A DNA stretch of 64,000 nucleotides from Pseudonocardia alaniniphila. Its GTDB lineage: Bacteria > Actinomycetota > Actinomycetes > Mycobacteriales > Pseudonocardiaceae. This document shows positions 15,047 to 23,482 of this stretch, one piece after another. Every line of letters starts with the position of its first letter. Positions within the stretch are counted from its first letter, which is position 1. Location of the stretch: assembly GCF_022524485.1 (NCBI RefSeq), contig NZ_JAKXMK010000008.1, forward strand, positions 124,001 to 188,000. Direction: 5' to 3'. A model generated the notes under the pieces. It saw nothing but the letters and a program-made list of their open reading frames with translations. It made no database searches and was not told where the DNA came from. A program made the position numbers and the translations under genes.

Positions 15047-16735
15047 GTGGGCGGAGTGCGTCTCGTCTTCCGCTCCGACGATCATGAGGAGTACTCGGCC
15101 GTCCGCGACCGCCTGCGCCTGCACATCGTCGCCTGGGCTCGCCGACGCGGCATCGAGGTGGAACCGTCACTCGTGGCCGCGGCGCTCGACCACAAGCACA
15201 GCGTCGACGGCCGCCTCGGCCACTGGACGCGCGAGCACGTCGCCGATGCGCTGGCCGTGTGGTTCCCGCGCACGGTCGCGCTGCTCGAGGACGATCGCGA
15301 CGCCGTCCCCACCGCGCTGCACGCCCTGATCGGCTTCCTCGCCGACCACGACTGGCTCGACTCCCGCTCCGACGCGCCCGCCGAGCTGCACGCGCAGGTC
15401 TCCGACTCGACGCCGGCCCTGCACGACGCCCTCGACGACGAGCGCAACCACGACCTCGGCACGTTCTGGGCGGTGCAGATGCTGCGCCACGGCGTCGCGA
15501 CGGCCGACCCCGCCGCCGTCGCCCGGTTCCTGTCGCAGGTGCACGCCGGGGAGCTGGAGATCAACCGGGATGCGCTCGACGAGATCCGGCGCCGCCAGGA
15601 GAACGAGACCACCGAACCCACGCGGCCCGAGCTGGCGCCCGTGCTCCTGCCCAGCGCCGCGCAGATGCTGGCGGCCGCCGACTCCAGCGTCGCGGTCTCC
15701 CGGCTGCGCGCGTTCACGCGGTGGGTGCGGGCCGGACGCGCGGTCACGCGGGAGGGCAGGCTCCTGCTCTCCGACGCCCGCGCGGTGGCCGACGCCCTCG
15801 ACCTCGACCACTTCAGCCGCGACCACGCCCGTACCAGCGACGACCTCCCGGAGATCAGCCTCCTGCTGCACTGGGCCAGGCAGGCGCGGCTCGTGCGTGT
15901 GGTGCGCGGACGGCTGCTGCAGGTCAAGAGCGCGGCTCCGATCCTCAGCCGGCCGATCGAGCTGTGGCGGCGGGCGTTCGAGGCCGTGGGAGGCATCGGC
16001 GAGCACTTCGGCGGCAGCAACGTGTTCGGCGCGCCGTCGCTCTTCGGGATGAGCCTCGGGGAGGCCTTCCCGATCCTGCTGTTCCAGCTCTACTCCGCCG
16101 GCGGGGACCCCATCCCGGTGGAGCTGTTCCACCGCGTCGTGCGCGACACCGTCAACGAGCGGATGGGATGCGTCGTCGACGACCTGGCAGGCGACGTCGA
16201 GCACCGGCTGTGGCGCCGCGACGTCACGGCCCTGCTCGACGCGCTGGAGCTGCTCGGCGCCGTGCACCTGTCCGAGAGCCTCGACGGTGAGAACCAGGAC
16301 GAGCTGATCGAGCTCGCGGGCCGTGACGACCCGGACCCCACGCTGGTCTCGCTGACCCCGATCGGCCTCTGGGCCGTGCAGGAAATGCTCACCGACCAGG
16401 GAGTGCACGCACCGCTCGCCGGCGAGATGGCCGACGAGGACATCGAGTACGTCTGCGTGCGCTGCACGGGCCTGCGCCCCGAGGTCGTCGACGCCGAGCT
16501 GACGGCCTGGGTACGCGCCCGCAGCGGACGGGCCGCGGCGCAGGAGATCATGCGCTACCTCCAGCGGGTGGAGGAGCCGGCACACCGGGAGCTCGCCCTG
16601 TTCGCGCTCTCCCGTGCCGGTGTGCCCGGCCGCGAGGCGGTGCGGTGGCGCGGACGTCCGGCGGCTGCGCTGCGCGCGCCCGCCACCGGGGCCCAGCCGC
16701 GTGTCGAGTGCGACGCGCGAGCACGTCGCCCCTGA
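15047..16735 (+). CDS. Large conserved hypothetical protein, 562 residues
   Basis: A soluble, leucine- and arginine-rich protein with no catalytic motif I recognise. It looks mostly helical throughout. The segment PILSRPIELWRRAFEAVGG followed by SLGEAFPILLFQLYSAGG and the winged-helix-like LLDALELLGAVHLSESLDG are the best-defined parts. The last 30 residues (RWRGRPAAALRAPATGAQ onward) are low-complexity, suggesting a decayed or lineage-specific C-terminus. GTG 15047 has a GGAGG 11 bases upstream; GTG 15056 is an alternative. Codon use is typical and the frame is long, so it is a real gene without an assigned role. Confidence 0.7.
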   Translation: MGGVRLVFRSDDHEEYSAVRDRLRLHIVAWARRRGIEVEPSLVAAALDHKHSVDGRLGHWTREHVADALAVWFPRTVALLEDDRDAVPTALHALIGFLADHDWLDSRSDAPAELHAQVSDSTPALHDALDDERNHDLGTFWAVQMLRHGVATADPAAVARFLSQVHAGELEINRDALDEIRRRQENETTEPTRPELAPVLLPSAAQMLAAADSSVAVSRLRAFTRWVRAGRAVTREGRLLLSDARAVADALDLDHFSRDHARTSDDLPEISLLLHWARQARLVRVVRGRLLQVKSAAPILSRPIELWRRAFEAVGGIGEHFGGSNVFGAPSLFGMSLGEAFPILLFQLYSAGGDPIPVELFHRVVRDTVNERMGCVVDDLAGDVEHRLWRRDVTALLDALELLGAVHLSESLDGENQDELIELAGRDDPDPTLVSLTPIGLWAVQEMLTDQGVHAPLAGEMADEDIEYVCVRCTGLRPEVVDAELTAWVRARSGRAAAQEIMRYLQRVEEPAHRELALFALSRAGVPGREAVRWRGRPAAALRAPATGAQPRVECDARARRP

Positions 16736-16803
16736 CCGATCAGCCGTTCGGGTGGCCGCGAAACCTCCACGTCACATCGGTCTCGCGCGGTGCGAGTAGG
16801 AAT

Positions 16804-16823
16804 CGGGCGGCTGTCGCCGCCCG
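16804..16823. terminator. Strong GC hairpin
   Basis: CGGGCGGC and GCCGCCCG form a perfect 8-bp stem with a 4-nt loop (TGTC). It lies 69 bp after the large hypothetical gene and 24 bp before the next start, so it is either that gene's terminator or a 5'-UTR hairpin of the small gene. No U-tract. Confidence 0.45.
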
Positions 16824-16847
16824 TCCGCGCGGAGGAGAACAGCGGCG

Positions 16848-17081
16848 ATGTGCGACCCCTACTCGAGCTGGTCCGGAGCACCCAAGCACTGGATCGTCGT
16901 CCCGGAACAGCGGCAGGAGCCGCCGGAGCTCGCCTCGGACGCCCGCCCTGAAGCGCCGCAGCAATCCGGGCGACGGGGGGAGCTCGCGACATTCGCGATG
17001 GCCGCCGTCCTGCTCGCCCTCGGCGCCCCGCACAGCTCGGCCACCGACCTCAGCGCGCCGACCCCGGCACCGGCTCCCTGA
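16848..17081 (+). CDS. Small hypothetical protein with one hydrophobic segment
   Basis: A 77-residue protein. The ATG at 16848 has an excellent GGAGGAG ribosome binding site. Residues about 46-60 (ELATFAMAAVLLALG) could be one weak transmembrane segment, and the tail is proline/alanine rich. No family recognised. It ends 22 bp from the convergent phosphoglucomutase gene. I rate it as probably real on start quality and position rather than on homology. Confidence 0.45.
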   Translation: MCDPYSSWSGAPKHWIVVPEQRQEPPELASDARPEAPQQSGRRGELATFAMAAVLLALGAPHSSATDLSAPTPAPAP

Positions 17082-17103
17082 GGCCTGCCCTCGGGGCCCG
17101 CGA

Positions 17104-18732
17104 TCACGCCTTCAGCGCGGTCTGCACCACCTGCCGGGCCTCGTCCTGGATCCGGGCGAGGTGCTCGGTCCCGCGGAAGCTCTCGGCGTAGACCTTGTAG
17201 ACGTCCTCCGTGCCCGACGGCCGCGCCGCGAACCATCCGCCCTCGGTGACGACCTTGAGCCCGCCCAGCGGGGCGCCGTTGCCGGGCGCGGAGGTGAGCC
17301 GCTCGGTGATCGGGTCGCCGGCCAGCTCCGTGGCGGTCACGTCCTGCGTCGACAGCTTGCCCAGCTTGGCCTTCGACTCCGGATCGGTCGCCACGTCGAT
17401 TCGGGCGTAGGCGGGCTCGCCGAACTTCTCCGTCAGCGCGCGGTAGCGCTCGCTCGGCGTCTCCCCGGTGACGGCGGCGATCTCCGACGCGAGCAGCGCG
17501 AGGATGATCCCGTCCTTGTCGGTGGTCCAGACGGATCCGTCGGTGCGCAGGAACGACGCACCGGCGCTCTCCTCGCCCCCGAAGCCGATGGTGCCGTCGA
17601 TCAGCCCCGGCACGAACCACTTGAACCCGACCGGCGTCTCCACGAGCTTGCGGCCGAGGTCGGCTGCCACCCGGTCGATCATGGACGAGCTCACGGCGGT
17701 CTTGCCGACGCCGGCGGCGGGCGACCAGCCGGGACGGTGGCCGTAGAGGTAGCCGATGGCGACGGCCAGGAAGTGGTTGGGGTTCATGAGCCCGTCGGCG
17801 GTGACGATGCCGTGGCGGTCGGCGTCGGCGTCGTTGCCGGTGGCGATCCGGAAGTCGCCGCGGCGCTCCACGAGGGAGGCCATCGCGTAGGGCGACGAGC
17901 AGTCCATCCGGATCTTGCCGTCCCAGTCGAGCGTCATGAAGCCGAACTGCGGGTCCACGGCCGGGTTGACGACGGTGAGATCCAGCCGGTACCGCTCCGC
18001 GATCGCGCCCCAGTAGGCCACGCTCGCGCCGCCGAGCGGGTCGGCGCCGATCCGCACACCCGCGTCGCGGACGGCGTCGAGGTTCAGCACCGAGGGCAGG
18101 TCCGAGACGTACTCGCCGAGGAAGTCGTAGCGCCCGAGCTCCTGGCGATCGATCCGGCTGCGCCGCACGCCGGCCAGCTTCCCGGCGAGCAGCTCGTTGG
18201 CCCGCGCGGCGATCCAGCTCGTGGCATCGGTGTCTGCCGGGCCGCCGTCGGGCGGGTTGTACTTGAAGCCACCGTCGGCGGGCGGGTTGTGCGACGGCGT
18301 GACGACGACCCCGTCGGCCACCCCGCTCACCCGCGCCCGGTTGTGGGTGAGGATCGCGTGGGAGACGGCGGGCGTCGGTGTGAAGGCGTCGTCCCCGTCG
18401 GCGAGCACGTGCACGTCGTTGGCCTGGAACACCTCGATGGCGGTGATCCACGCCGGCTCCGAGAGTGCGTGTGTGTCCCGGCCGATGAACAGCGGGCCCG
18501 TCGTGCCGTGGGCCGCCCGGTACTCGCAGATCGCCTGGCTGGTGGCGGCGATGTGATCGTCGTTGAACGTGGTGCGCAGCGAGGAACCGCGGTGCCCGGA
18601 CGTCCCGAACGACACCCGCTCACCCGGGTCGGACGGGTCGGGGTGACGGTCGTGGTACGCGGCCAGTAATGCGTCGACGTCGACGAGATCGCCTGCCTGG
18701 GCGGGGGTTCCGGCGCGGGGATCGATCGACAT
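17104..18732 (-). CDS. pgm: Phosphoglucomutase (alpha-D-glucose phosphate-specific)
   Basis: A 542-residue alpha-D-phosphohexomutase, interconverting glucose 1-phosphate and glucose 6-phosphate for glycogen, trehalose and cell-envelope sugar supply. Domain 1 carries [13 protein letters not shown] (about residues 41-53) and the phosphoserine loop [13 protein letters not shown] (about 140-152; the serine before HNP is the catalytic one). The metal loop appears as [10 protein letters not shown], the sugar-binding loop as [10 protein letters not shown], and the phosphate-binding domain 4 as [17 protein letters not shown]. Length matches bacterial Pgm (about 545). Start ATG 18732. Confidence 0.95.
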   Translation of the reverse strand: MSIDPRAGTPAQAGDLVDVDALLAAYHDRHPDPSDPGERVSFGTSGHRGSSLRTTFNDDHIAATSQAICEYRAAHGTTGPLFIGRDTHALSEPAWITAIEVFQANDVHVLADGDDAFTPTPAVSHAILTHNRARVSGVADGVVVTPSHNPPADGGFKYNPPDGGPADTDATSWIAARANELLAGKLAGVRRSRIDRQELGRYDFLGEYVSDLPSVLNLDAVRDAGVRIGADPLGGASVAYWGAIAERYRLDLTVVNPAVDPQFGFMTLDWDGKIRMDCSSPYAMASLVERRGDFRIATGNDADADRHGIVTADGLMNPNHFLAVAIGYLYGHRPGWSPAAGVGKTAVSSSMIDRVAADLGRKLVETPVGFKWFVPGLIDGTIGFGGEESAGASFLRTDGSVWTTDKDGIILALLASEIAAVTGETPSERYRALTEKFGEPAYARIDVATDPESKAKLGKLSTQDVTATELAGDPITERLTSAPGNGAPLGGLKVVTEGGWFAARPSGTEDVYKVYAESFRGTEHLARIQDEARQVVQTALKA

Positions 18733-18962
18733 GAATGCTCCTGCGGTGCTGTGTCGGGGGTCGGAATCACCTTGCCATCGCGATCGAGCCGATGCAGGTC
18801 AGGCGAGAGCGATCACAGACTGCAACCGGTCATCCGATCCGGGCGTCCTGTCCTGAAGGCCCGTATCCGCCTCTGGCGGCCTGCGTTGGGCGTGACAGCG
18901 GGTACAGCGACCGTCACGTTCAGTGCTGGCGGCGTCCGCTCGAACATTTGAGGGAAGGCATC

Positions 18963-19457
18963 ATGCGCGTTCGCACGACCGCGGCGGCAGTCATCCTCGC
19001 CGCCGCTTCCTCCATCTCCATGGCCGGCCTCGCGTATGCCCAGGACGAGGGTGGCTGCGCGAGCTTCACCTCGCAGGAGCAGGCCCAGAGCGCGCTCGAG
19101 TCCGCTGACAGCAGCGACGAGAACATCACCTCCCTCGACGCGGACTCGGACGGGCAGGCGTGCGAGGACTTCGCCTACACCGGTGACGACAACGGTGATG
19201 ACAACGGCGACAACGGCAATGGCGACGACAACGGCAATGGCGACGACAACAACGACAACAACGACGGCGGTGGCGGCGGCGGCGGCGGTGGCGGCGCTCC
19301 GCAGGTCCCCACTCCCCCGGTTGGCGGCGTGGAGACGGGCGACGGATCCAGCTCCGACGAGCTGCTCCCCGGCCTGCTGGTGCTCGGTGGCCTGACCACG
19401 CTGGGTGCGGGCGCGGGTGCCATCGCCCTTCGCCGTACCGCCCGCAAGTCGAACTGA
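18963..19457 (+). CDS. Secreted Excalibur-like calcium-binding protein with C-terminal membrane anchor
   Basis: A 164-residue exported protein. Residues 1-26 form a Sec signal peptide ending LAYA. An Excalibur-like region follows (GGCASFTSQEQAQSALE ... SLDADSDGQACEDF), with the DxDxDGxxCE calcium-binding signature and two cysteines. Next come an acidic Gly-Asp-Asn repeat (GDDNGDDNGDNGNG and variants, about 28 residues) and a run of ten glycines, then PPVGGVETGDGSS, a hydrophobic helix and an RRTARKSN tail. The tail layout, with an ETG just before the helix, resembles actinobacterial cell-wall sorting signals; no classical LPXTG is present. ATG 18963 has GGGAAGG upstream. Probably a surface protein. 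Confidence 0.8.
   Translation: MRVRTTAAAVILAAASSISMAGLAYAQDEGGCASFTSQEQAQSALESADSSDENITSLDADSDGQACEDFAYTGDDNGDDNGDNGNGDDNGNGDDNNDNNDGGGGGGGGGGAPQVPTPPVGGVETGDGSSSDELLPGLLVLGGLTTLGAGAGAIALRRTARKSN
19186..19291 (+). repeat. Low-complexity GAC/AAC/GGC repeat inside the secreted protein gene
   Basis: Imperfect tandem copies of GGCGACGACAACGGC-type units encode the Gly-Asp-Asn spacer, then consecutive GGC/GGT codons encode ten glycines. Slippage-prone and likely length-variable between strains. Confidence 0.75.
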
Positions 19458-19584
19458 ATCAACGCTGGTCGTCGGGTCACCGCCCGGCGACCGCGGCAGG
19501 GCGTCCTCAGGCCGGATCAGTCCGGTAGCCGCTGAGCCCGCTCCGGCCGGAGCACCATCGGGGAGGGCTCCGGGCGGAGGCGGC

Positions 19585-19968
19585 TCAGGCGGACAGGGGC
19601 GGACGCTGCTGAGGAATGCGCAGGTGCAGAGGGGTCTGGCCGGCGCGGAACCCGGTGTCGGTGGTGAGGTGGTAGTGCCCGCCTCGCGACCGGCCGCATC
19701 GGTATGAGCGGAGCAGCCGTGAGCCGAGCGACTCGAGCTCACGAGCGGCGGCCTCCGCTGCCTCCCGGGTGGGGTAGATGACCTTGCCGTCGGTGCCGCG
19801 ACTCTGGCGGGGCAGCATGTGCCCTTCGATCTCGGCGCGGCTGGGTGTGCAGAAGATCGGCCGGCCACTCTTGGTCAGGCGGGCGTGGCGGTGCAGAACC
19901 TCACCACGGGCGTGATCACGGACGCCGCGCTGCTCCGGCACTCCCGGTCCGGGGATCGCGTCGCTCAT
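19585..19968 (-). CDS. Hypothetical protein, 127 residues
   Basis: A small basic soluble protein. The central KVIYPTREAAEAAARELE and the later LLRSYRCGRSRGGHYHLTT recall short actinobacterial proteins ending in a Cys...His-Xaa-His-Leu-Thr stretch, where a single cysteine and histidines follow a helix, but I cannot assign a family. The first 25 residues are less regular. It is divergent from the recCBD operon across a 193-bp spacer containing two palindromes. Codon use is normal. Confidence 0.6.
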   Translation of the reverse strand: MSDAIPGPGVPEQRGVRDHARGEVLHRHARLTKSGRPIFCTPSRAEIEGHMLPRQSRGTDGKVIYPTREAAEAAARELESLGSRLLRSYRCGRSRGGHYHLTTDTGFRAGQTPLHLRIPQQRPPLSA

Positions 19969-20075
19969 GTCCGGGCTCCTCCTGCACTTCGCACCATCAG
20001 AAGATCGCGAGGCACAGCTTCCCGTTTACGCGGCAGTAGCGGGATACCACCATCGTGTCCTTTTCTCCGAAGAGC

Positions 20076-20088
20076 TCACTGTCAGTGA
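20076..20088. promoter_or_regulatory. 13-bp perfect palindrome upstream of recC
   Basis: TCACTGTCAGTGA is a 6-1-6 inverted repeat 74-86 bp before the recC start, in the spacer shared with the divergent 127-residue gene. Operator-like; no match to the actinobacterial LexA box. Confidence 0.4.
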
Positions 20089-20133
20089 CAAAGCCGCCCG
20101 CGTACGGAACTGTCCGACCCGCCACCTACCTTG

Positions 20134-20147
20134 TCCCTCACGAGGGA
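20134..20147. promoter_or_regulatory. Palindrome overlapping the recC ribosome binding site
   Basis: TCCCTCACGAGGGA is a 6-2-6 inverted repeat ending in the GGAGGGGGG Shine-Dalgarno run that serves GTG 20162. It could sequester the ribosome binding site or bind a repressor. Confidence 0.35.
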
Positions 20148-20161
20148 GGGGGGTGATCCGA

Positions 20162-23100
20162 GTGGGGCTGCACGTGCACAGGTCCGAGCGGGCCGACGCA
20201 CTGGCCGATGCGCTTGGTGACCTCCTCGCCCATCCGCTCGACGATCCGTTCGCCGACGAGGTCGTCGCGGTTCCGGCGAAGGGCATCGAGCGCTGGCTGG
20301 CGCAGCGGTTGTCGCACCGGCTGGGCGCGGCGGCGGGGCGGGGCGACGGTGTGTGCGCGGGGGTCGCGTTCCCGTCGCCGGCAGCAGTGGTCGCGGTGGC
20401 CATCGGGGGCGCCGTCGGCATCGACCCACGGGAGGACCCGTGGCGTCCGGAGCGGGCGGTGTGGCCACTGCTGGAGGTCATCGACGAGAGCGCGGGCGAG
20501 CCGTGGTGCGCGCCGCTGGGGGTCCACCTCCGCGACGGCGGATCCCAGCGCGGCCGTAGGCACGCCACGGCTCGCCACCTCGCCGATCTGTTCGCGTCCT
20601 ACGCGGCGGCCCGGCCCGACATGCTGGCCCGCTGGCAGGCGGGCGAGGGCGTCCCGGGCGAGCGGGCCGCCGATCTTGCGTGGCAGCCGGAGCTGTGGCG
20701 GCGGCTGCGGGAGCGGATCGGCGTCCCCGGCCCCGCCGAACGCGTCGGCGCCGCGTGCACGGCCCTGCGTGCGGATCCCGCGGCGGCGCCGCTGCCGCCA
20801 CGGCTGTCGCTGTTCGGCCCCACCCGGTTGCCGGCCGAGCACCTCGCCGTGATCGCCGCTCTCGCCGAGCACCGTGAGGTGCACCTCTGGCTCGCCCACC
20901 CCTCCCCCGCGCTCTGGAGCGCCGTCGCCCCCGTAGGCCACGTTCCGCTCCGGCGCGCCGACCCCACCGCGGCTCTGCCGCGGCATCCGCTGTTGTCGTC
21001 GCTCGGGCGCGACGTCCGTGAGCTCCAGGTCCGGCTTTCGGGGTCGGCCCCTGATCTCGTCGACCACCACCACCCGCTGCCCGACCCTCCCCCCACCCTG
21101 CTCGGCAGGCTGCAGCGCGACCTGAGGGACGACCAGCCACCCAGCGGTGATGCCCCGCTGCACCCGGCGGACCGCAGCATCCAGGTCCACTCCTGCCACG
21201 GCCCGGACCGGCAGGTGGAGGTGCTGCGCGAGATCGTCCTCGGGCTGCTCCACGACGACCCCACGCTCGAACCGCGCGATGTGCTCGTCATGTGCCCCGA
21301 CATCGAGACGTTCGCGCCGTTGATCTCCGCTGCCTTCGGGCTCGCCGAACCGGACGCCGCGGGCGCGCACACCCATCCCGGCCACCAGCTGCAGGTCCGG
21401 CTGGCCGACCGCGCGTTGCGGCAGGTCAACCCCCTGCTCGACACGGTTTCCCAGCTCCTCGAGCTCGCCGACGCCCGGCTCACCGCGTCCCAGGTGCTCG
21501 ACCTGCTGGGCTCCATCCCGGTGCGCCGCCGCTTCCGCCTCGACGACACCGACCTCGACCGGTTGCGCGAGCTCGTCGTCCGCTCCGGGGTGCGCTGGGG
21601 GCTCGACGGGCCCCACCGCGCTCCCTTCCATCTCGACGGGTTCGCGCAGAACACCTGGTCCGCCGGGCTCGACCGGCTGCTGCTGGGCGTCACGATGGCG
21701 GGCGGCTCCGGGGAGCAGGGGTGGCTCGGCACCGCGCTGCCGCTGGAGGAGGTCGACTCCGGCGACGTCGAGCGCATCGGGCGCCTGGCCGAGTTCGTCG
21801 ACCGGCTGGCCGCCACCCTGGCCCGGCTGGCGGGCGATCACACGCTCGACGAGTGGGTCACGGCGCTGGTCGCCGGGCTCGACGCACTCACCGACACCAC
21901 TACCACCGACGCCTGGCAGGCGGCTCAGGCCTGCGGCGAGCTGGCCGACGCCGCCCGTGCCGCCGGACCCCACGCCGCCACCGTCCCACTCGGGCTTGCC
22001 GACATCCGGGGGCTTCTCACGGAGCGGCTGCGCGGCCGGCCGACGCGCGCCAACTTCCGCACCGGCACGCTCACGGTCGCCACGCTCGTGCCGATGCGGT
22101 CGGTCCCGCACCGGGTGGTCTGCCTGCTCGGGCTCGACGACGGGGTGTTCCCCCGCGTCGGCGTCCCCGACGGCGACGACGTCCTCGCACGCGATCCCCT
22201 GGTGGGCGAGCGCGATCCCCGCAGCGAGGACCGCCAGCTGATGCTCGACGCGATCTGCGCGGCCACCGAGCATCTCGTCGTCGTGCACTCGGGGGCCGAC
22301 GAGCGCACAGGAGCCCGGCGCCCACCCGCGGTGCCGCTCGGGGAGCTGCTCGACACGATCGAGGCCACCGCCGGTCCCGCCGGTCGTCAGCACGTCATGG
22401 TGCGCCATCCGCTGCAGCCGTTCGACGCCCGCAACTTCACCCCGGGAGCGCTGACCACGCCCGGCCCGTTCAGCTTCGACCGCACCGAGCTGGCCGGAGC
22501 GCGGGCGGCAGCCGGCACGAAGGCGCCGCCCGCACCCTTCGTGCGGGGGCCGCTCCCGCCCGTCGAGCGGGAGGTCGTGGCGTTGGACGATCTCGTCGCG
22601 TTCCTGGAGCACCCGGTCAAGGAGTTCCTCCGGCAGCGGGTCGGGCTGTCGCTCTTCGCCGGGGAGGACGACCCGTCCGACGCGCTACCGGTGGATCTCG
22701 ACGGGCTGGCCACGTGGGCGATCGGCGACCGGCTGCTGCGTGACCGGCTCGCCGGCCACGATCTCGACCACTGCCGGCAGGCGGAGTGGCGGCGCGGGGA
22801 GCTGCCCCCGGGTGCGCTGGGCGACGCCGTGCTCCGCCGGGTGCTCGACGACGTCGAGCCGCTCGTGGCCGCCGCGGCGCCGCTCCTGGTGGGTGAGGCA
22901 GCGGATCGCGACGTGGACGTCGCGCTGCCCGGCGGCGTCCGCGTGGTGGGCACGCTCGGCGGACTCCACGGCACGGCGCTGGTGCGCGTCGAGTTCTCCC
23001 GGCTGGCGCCGAAGCAGCGCATGCGGGCGTGGGTCCGGCTCCTGGCGCTCACCGCGTCCAGCCGGGAGCCGTGGTGCGCGATCACGATCGGCCGGGGCAC

Positions 23101-23482
23101 GCGGTTCGGGCTGAGCAGGGCGAGCGCGGGCCCGCTCGATCCCGATCAGGCCACCGAGCTGCTCGCCGAACTGGTGGAGCTCCACCGTGCGGGCCTGCGG
23201 GAGCCGCTCCCGCTGCCCACCGTCGCGGGCCACACCTACGCCTCGGTCCGGCGCGGCGGTGCCGACGCCGAGGCGGCCCTCGACGAGGCGCTGCGGAAGT
23301 GGACCAACGGCGCGGGTGCCGAGCAGGCCGACGATGCGCACGTACGGGTCTGGGGGCGGGCGCCGGGGCCGGACGTGCTCGTCGGGCCGGGCGATCCCGG
23401 GAGCGAGCCCACCCGGTTCGGGGCGCTCGCCATGCGCCTGTGGGCACCCTTGCTGACGGCAGAGGACGTGGTACGGCTGTGA
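20162..23482 (+). CDS. recC: Exodeoxyribonuclease V subunit gamma (RecC)
   Basis: A 1106-residue RecC, the scaffold and Chi-recognition subunit of the RecBCD helicase-nuclease that processes double-strand ends. It has the family opening HVHRSERADALADALGDLL and PAKGIERWLAQRLSHRLG, and later HSCHGPDRQVEVLREIVL, VMCPDIETFAPLISAAFG and VLGL-type segments such as VVCLLGLDDGVFPR. As expected, the C-terminal half holds an inactivated nuclease-like fold. GTG 20162 is chosen for its GGAGGGGGG at good spacing; GTG 20153 would overlap that site. Its stop overlaps the recB GTG by four bases, so recC-recB-recD are translated as a coupled operon. Confidence 0.93.
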   Translation: MGLHVHRSERADALADALGDLLAHPLDDPFADEVVAVPAKGIERWLAQRLSHRLGAAAGRGDGVCAGVAFPSPAAVVAVAIGGAVGIDPREDPWRPERAVWPLLEVIDESAGEPWCAPLGVHLRDGGSQRGRRHATARHLADLFASYAAARPDMLARWQAGEGVPGERAADLAWQPELWRRLRERIGVPGPAERVGAACTALRADPAAAPLPPRLSLFGPTRLPAEHLAVIAALAEHREVHLWLAHPSPALWSAVAPVGHVPLRRADPTAALPRHPLLSSLGRDVRELQVRLSGSAPDLVDHHHPLPDPPPTLLGRLQRDLRDDQPPSGDAPLHPADRSIQVHSCHGPDRQVEVLREIVLGLLHDDPTLEPRDVLVMCPDIETFAPLISAAFGLAEPDAAGAHTHPGHQLQVRLADRALRQVNPLLDTVSQLLELADARLTASQVLDLLGSIPVRRRFRLDDTDLDRLRELVVRSGVRWGLDGPHRAPFHLDGFAQNTWSAGLDRLLLGVTMAGGSGEQGWLGTALPLEEVDSGDVERIGRLAEFVDRLAATLARLAGDHTLDEWVTALVAGLDALTDTTTTDAWQAAQACGELADAARAAGPHAATVPLGLADIRGLLTERLRGRPTRANFRTGTLTVATLVPMRSVPHRVVCLLGLDDGVFPRVGVPDGDDVLARDPLVGERDPRSEDRQLMLDAICAATEHLVVVHSGADERTGARRPPAVPLGELLDTIEATAGPAGRQHVMVRHPLQPFDARNFTPGALTTPGPFSFDRTELAGARAAAGTKAPPAPFVRGPLPPVEREVVALDDLVAFLEHPVKEFLRQRVGLSLFAGEDDPSDALPVDLDGLATWAIGDRLLRDRLAGHDLDHCRQAEWRRGELPPGALGDAVLRRVLDDVEPLVAAAAPLLVGEAADRDVDVALPGGVRVVGTLGGLHGTALVRVEFSRLAPKQRMRAWVRLLALTASSREPWCAITIGRGTRFGLSRASAGPLDPDQATELLAELVELHRAGLREPLPLPTVAGHTYASVRRGGADAEAALDEALRKWTNGAGAEQADDAHVRVWGRAPGPDVLVGPGDPGSEPTRFGALAMRLWAPLLTAEDVVRL

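Noticed and set aside
19969-20161. LexA/SOS box before recC
   Set aside because: No CGAAC-N4-GTTCG-like sequence is present; the palindromes there have different sequences.
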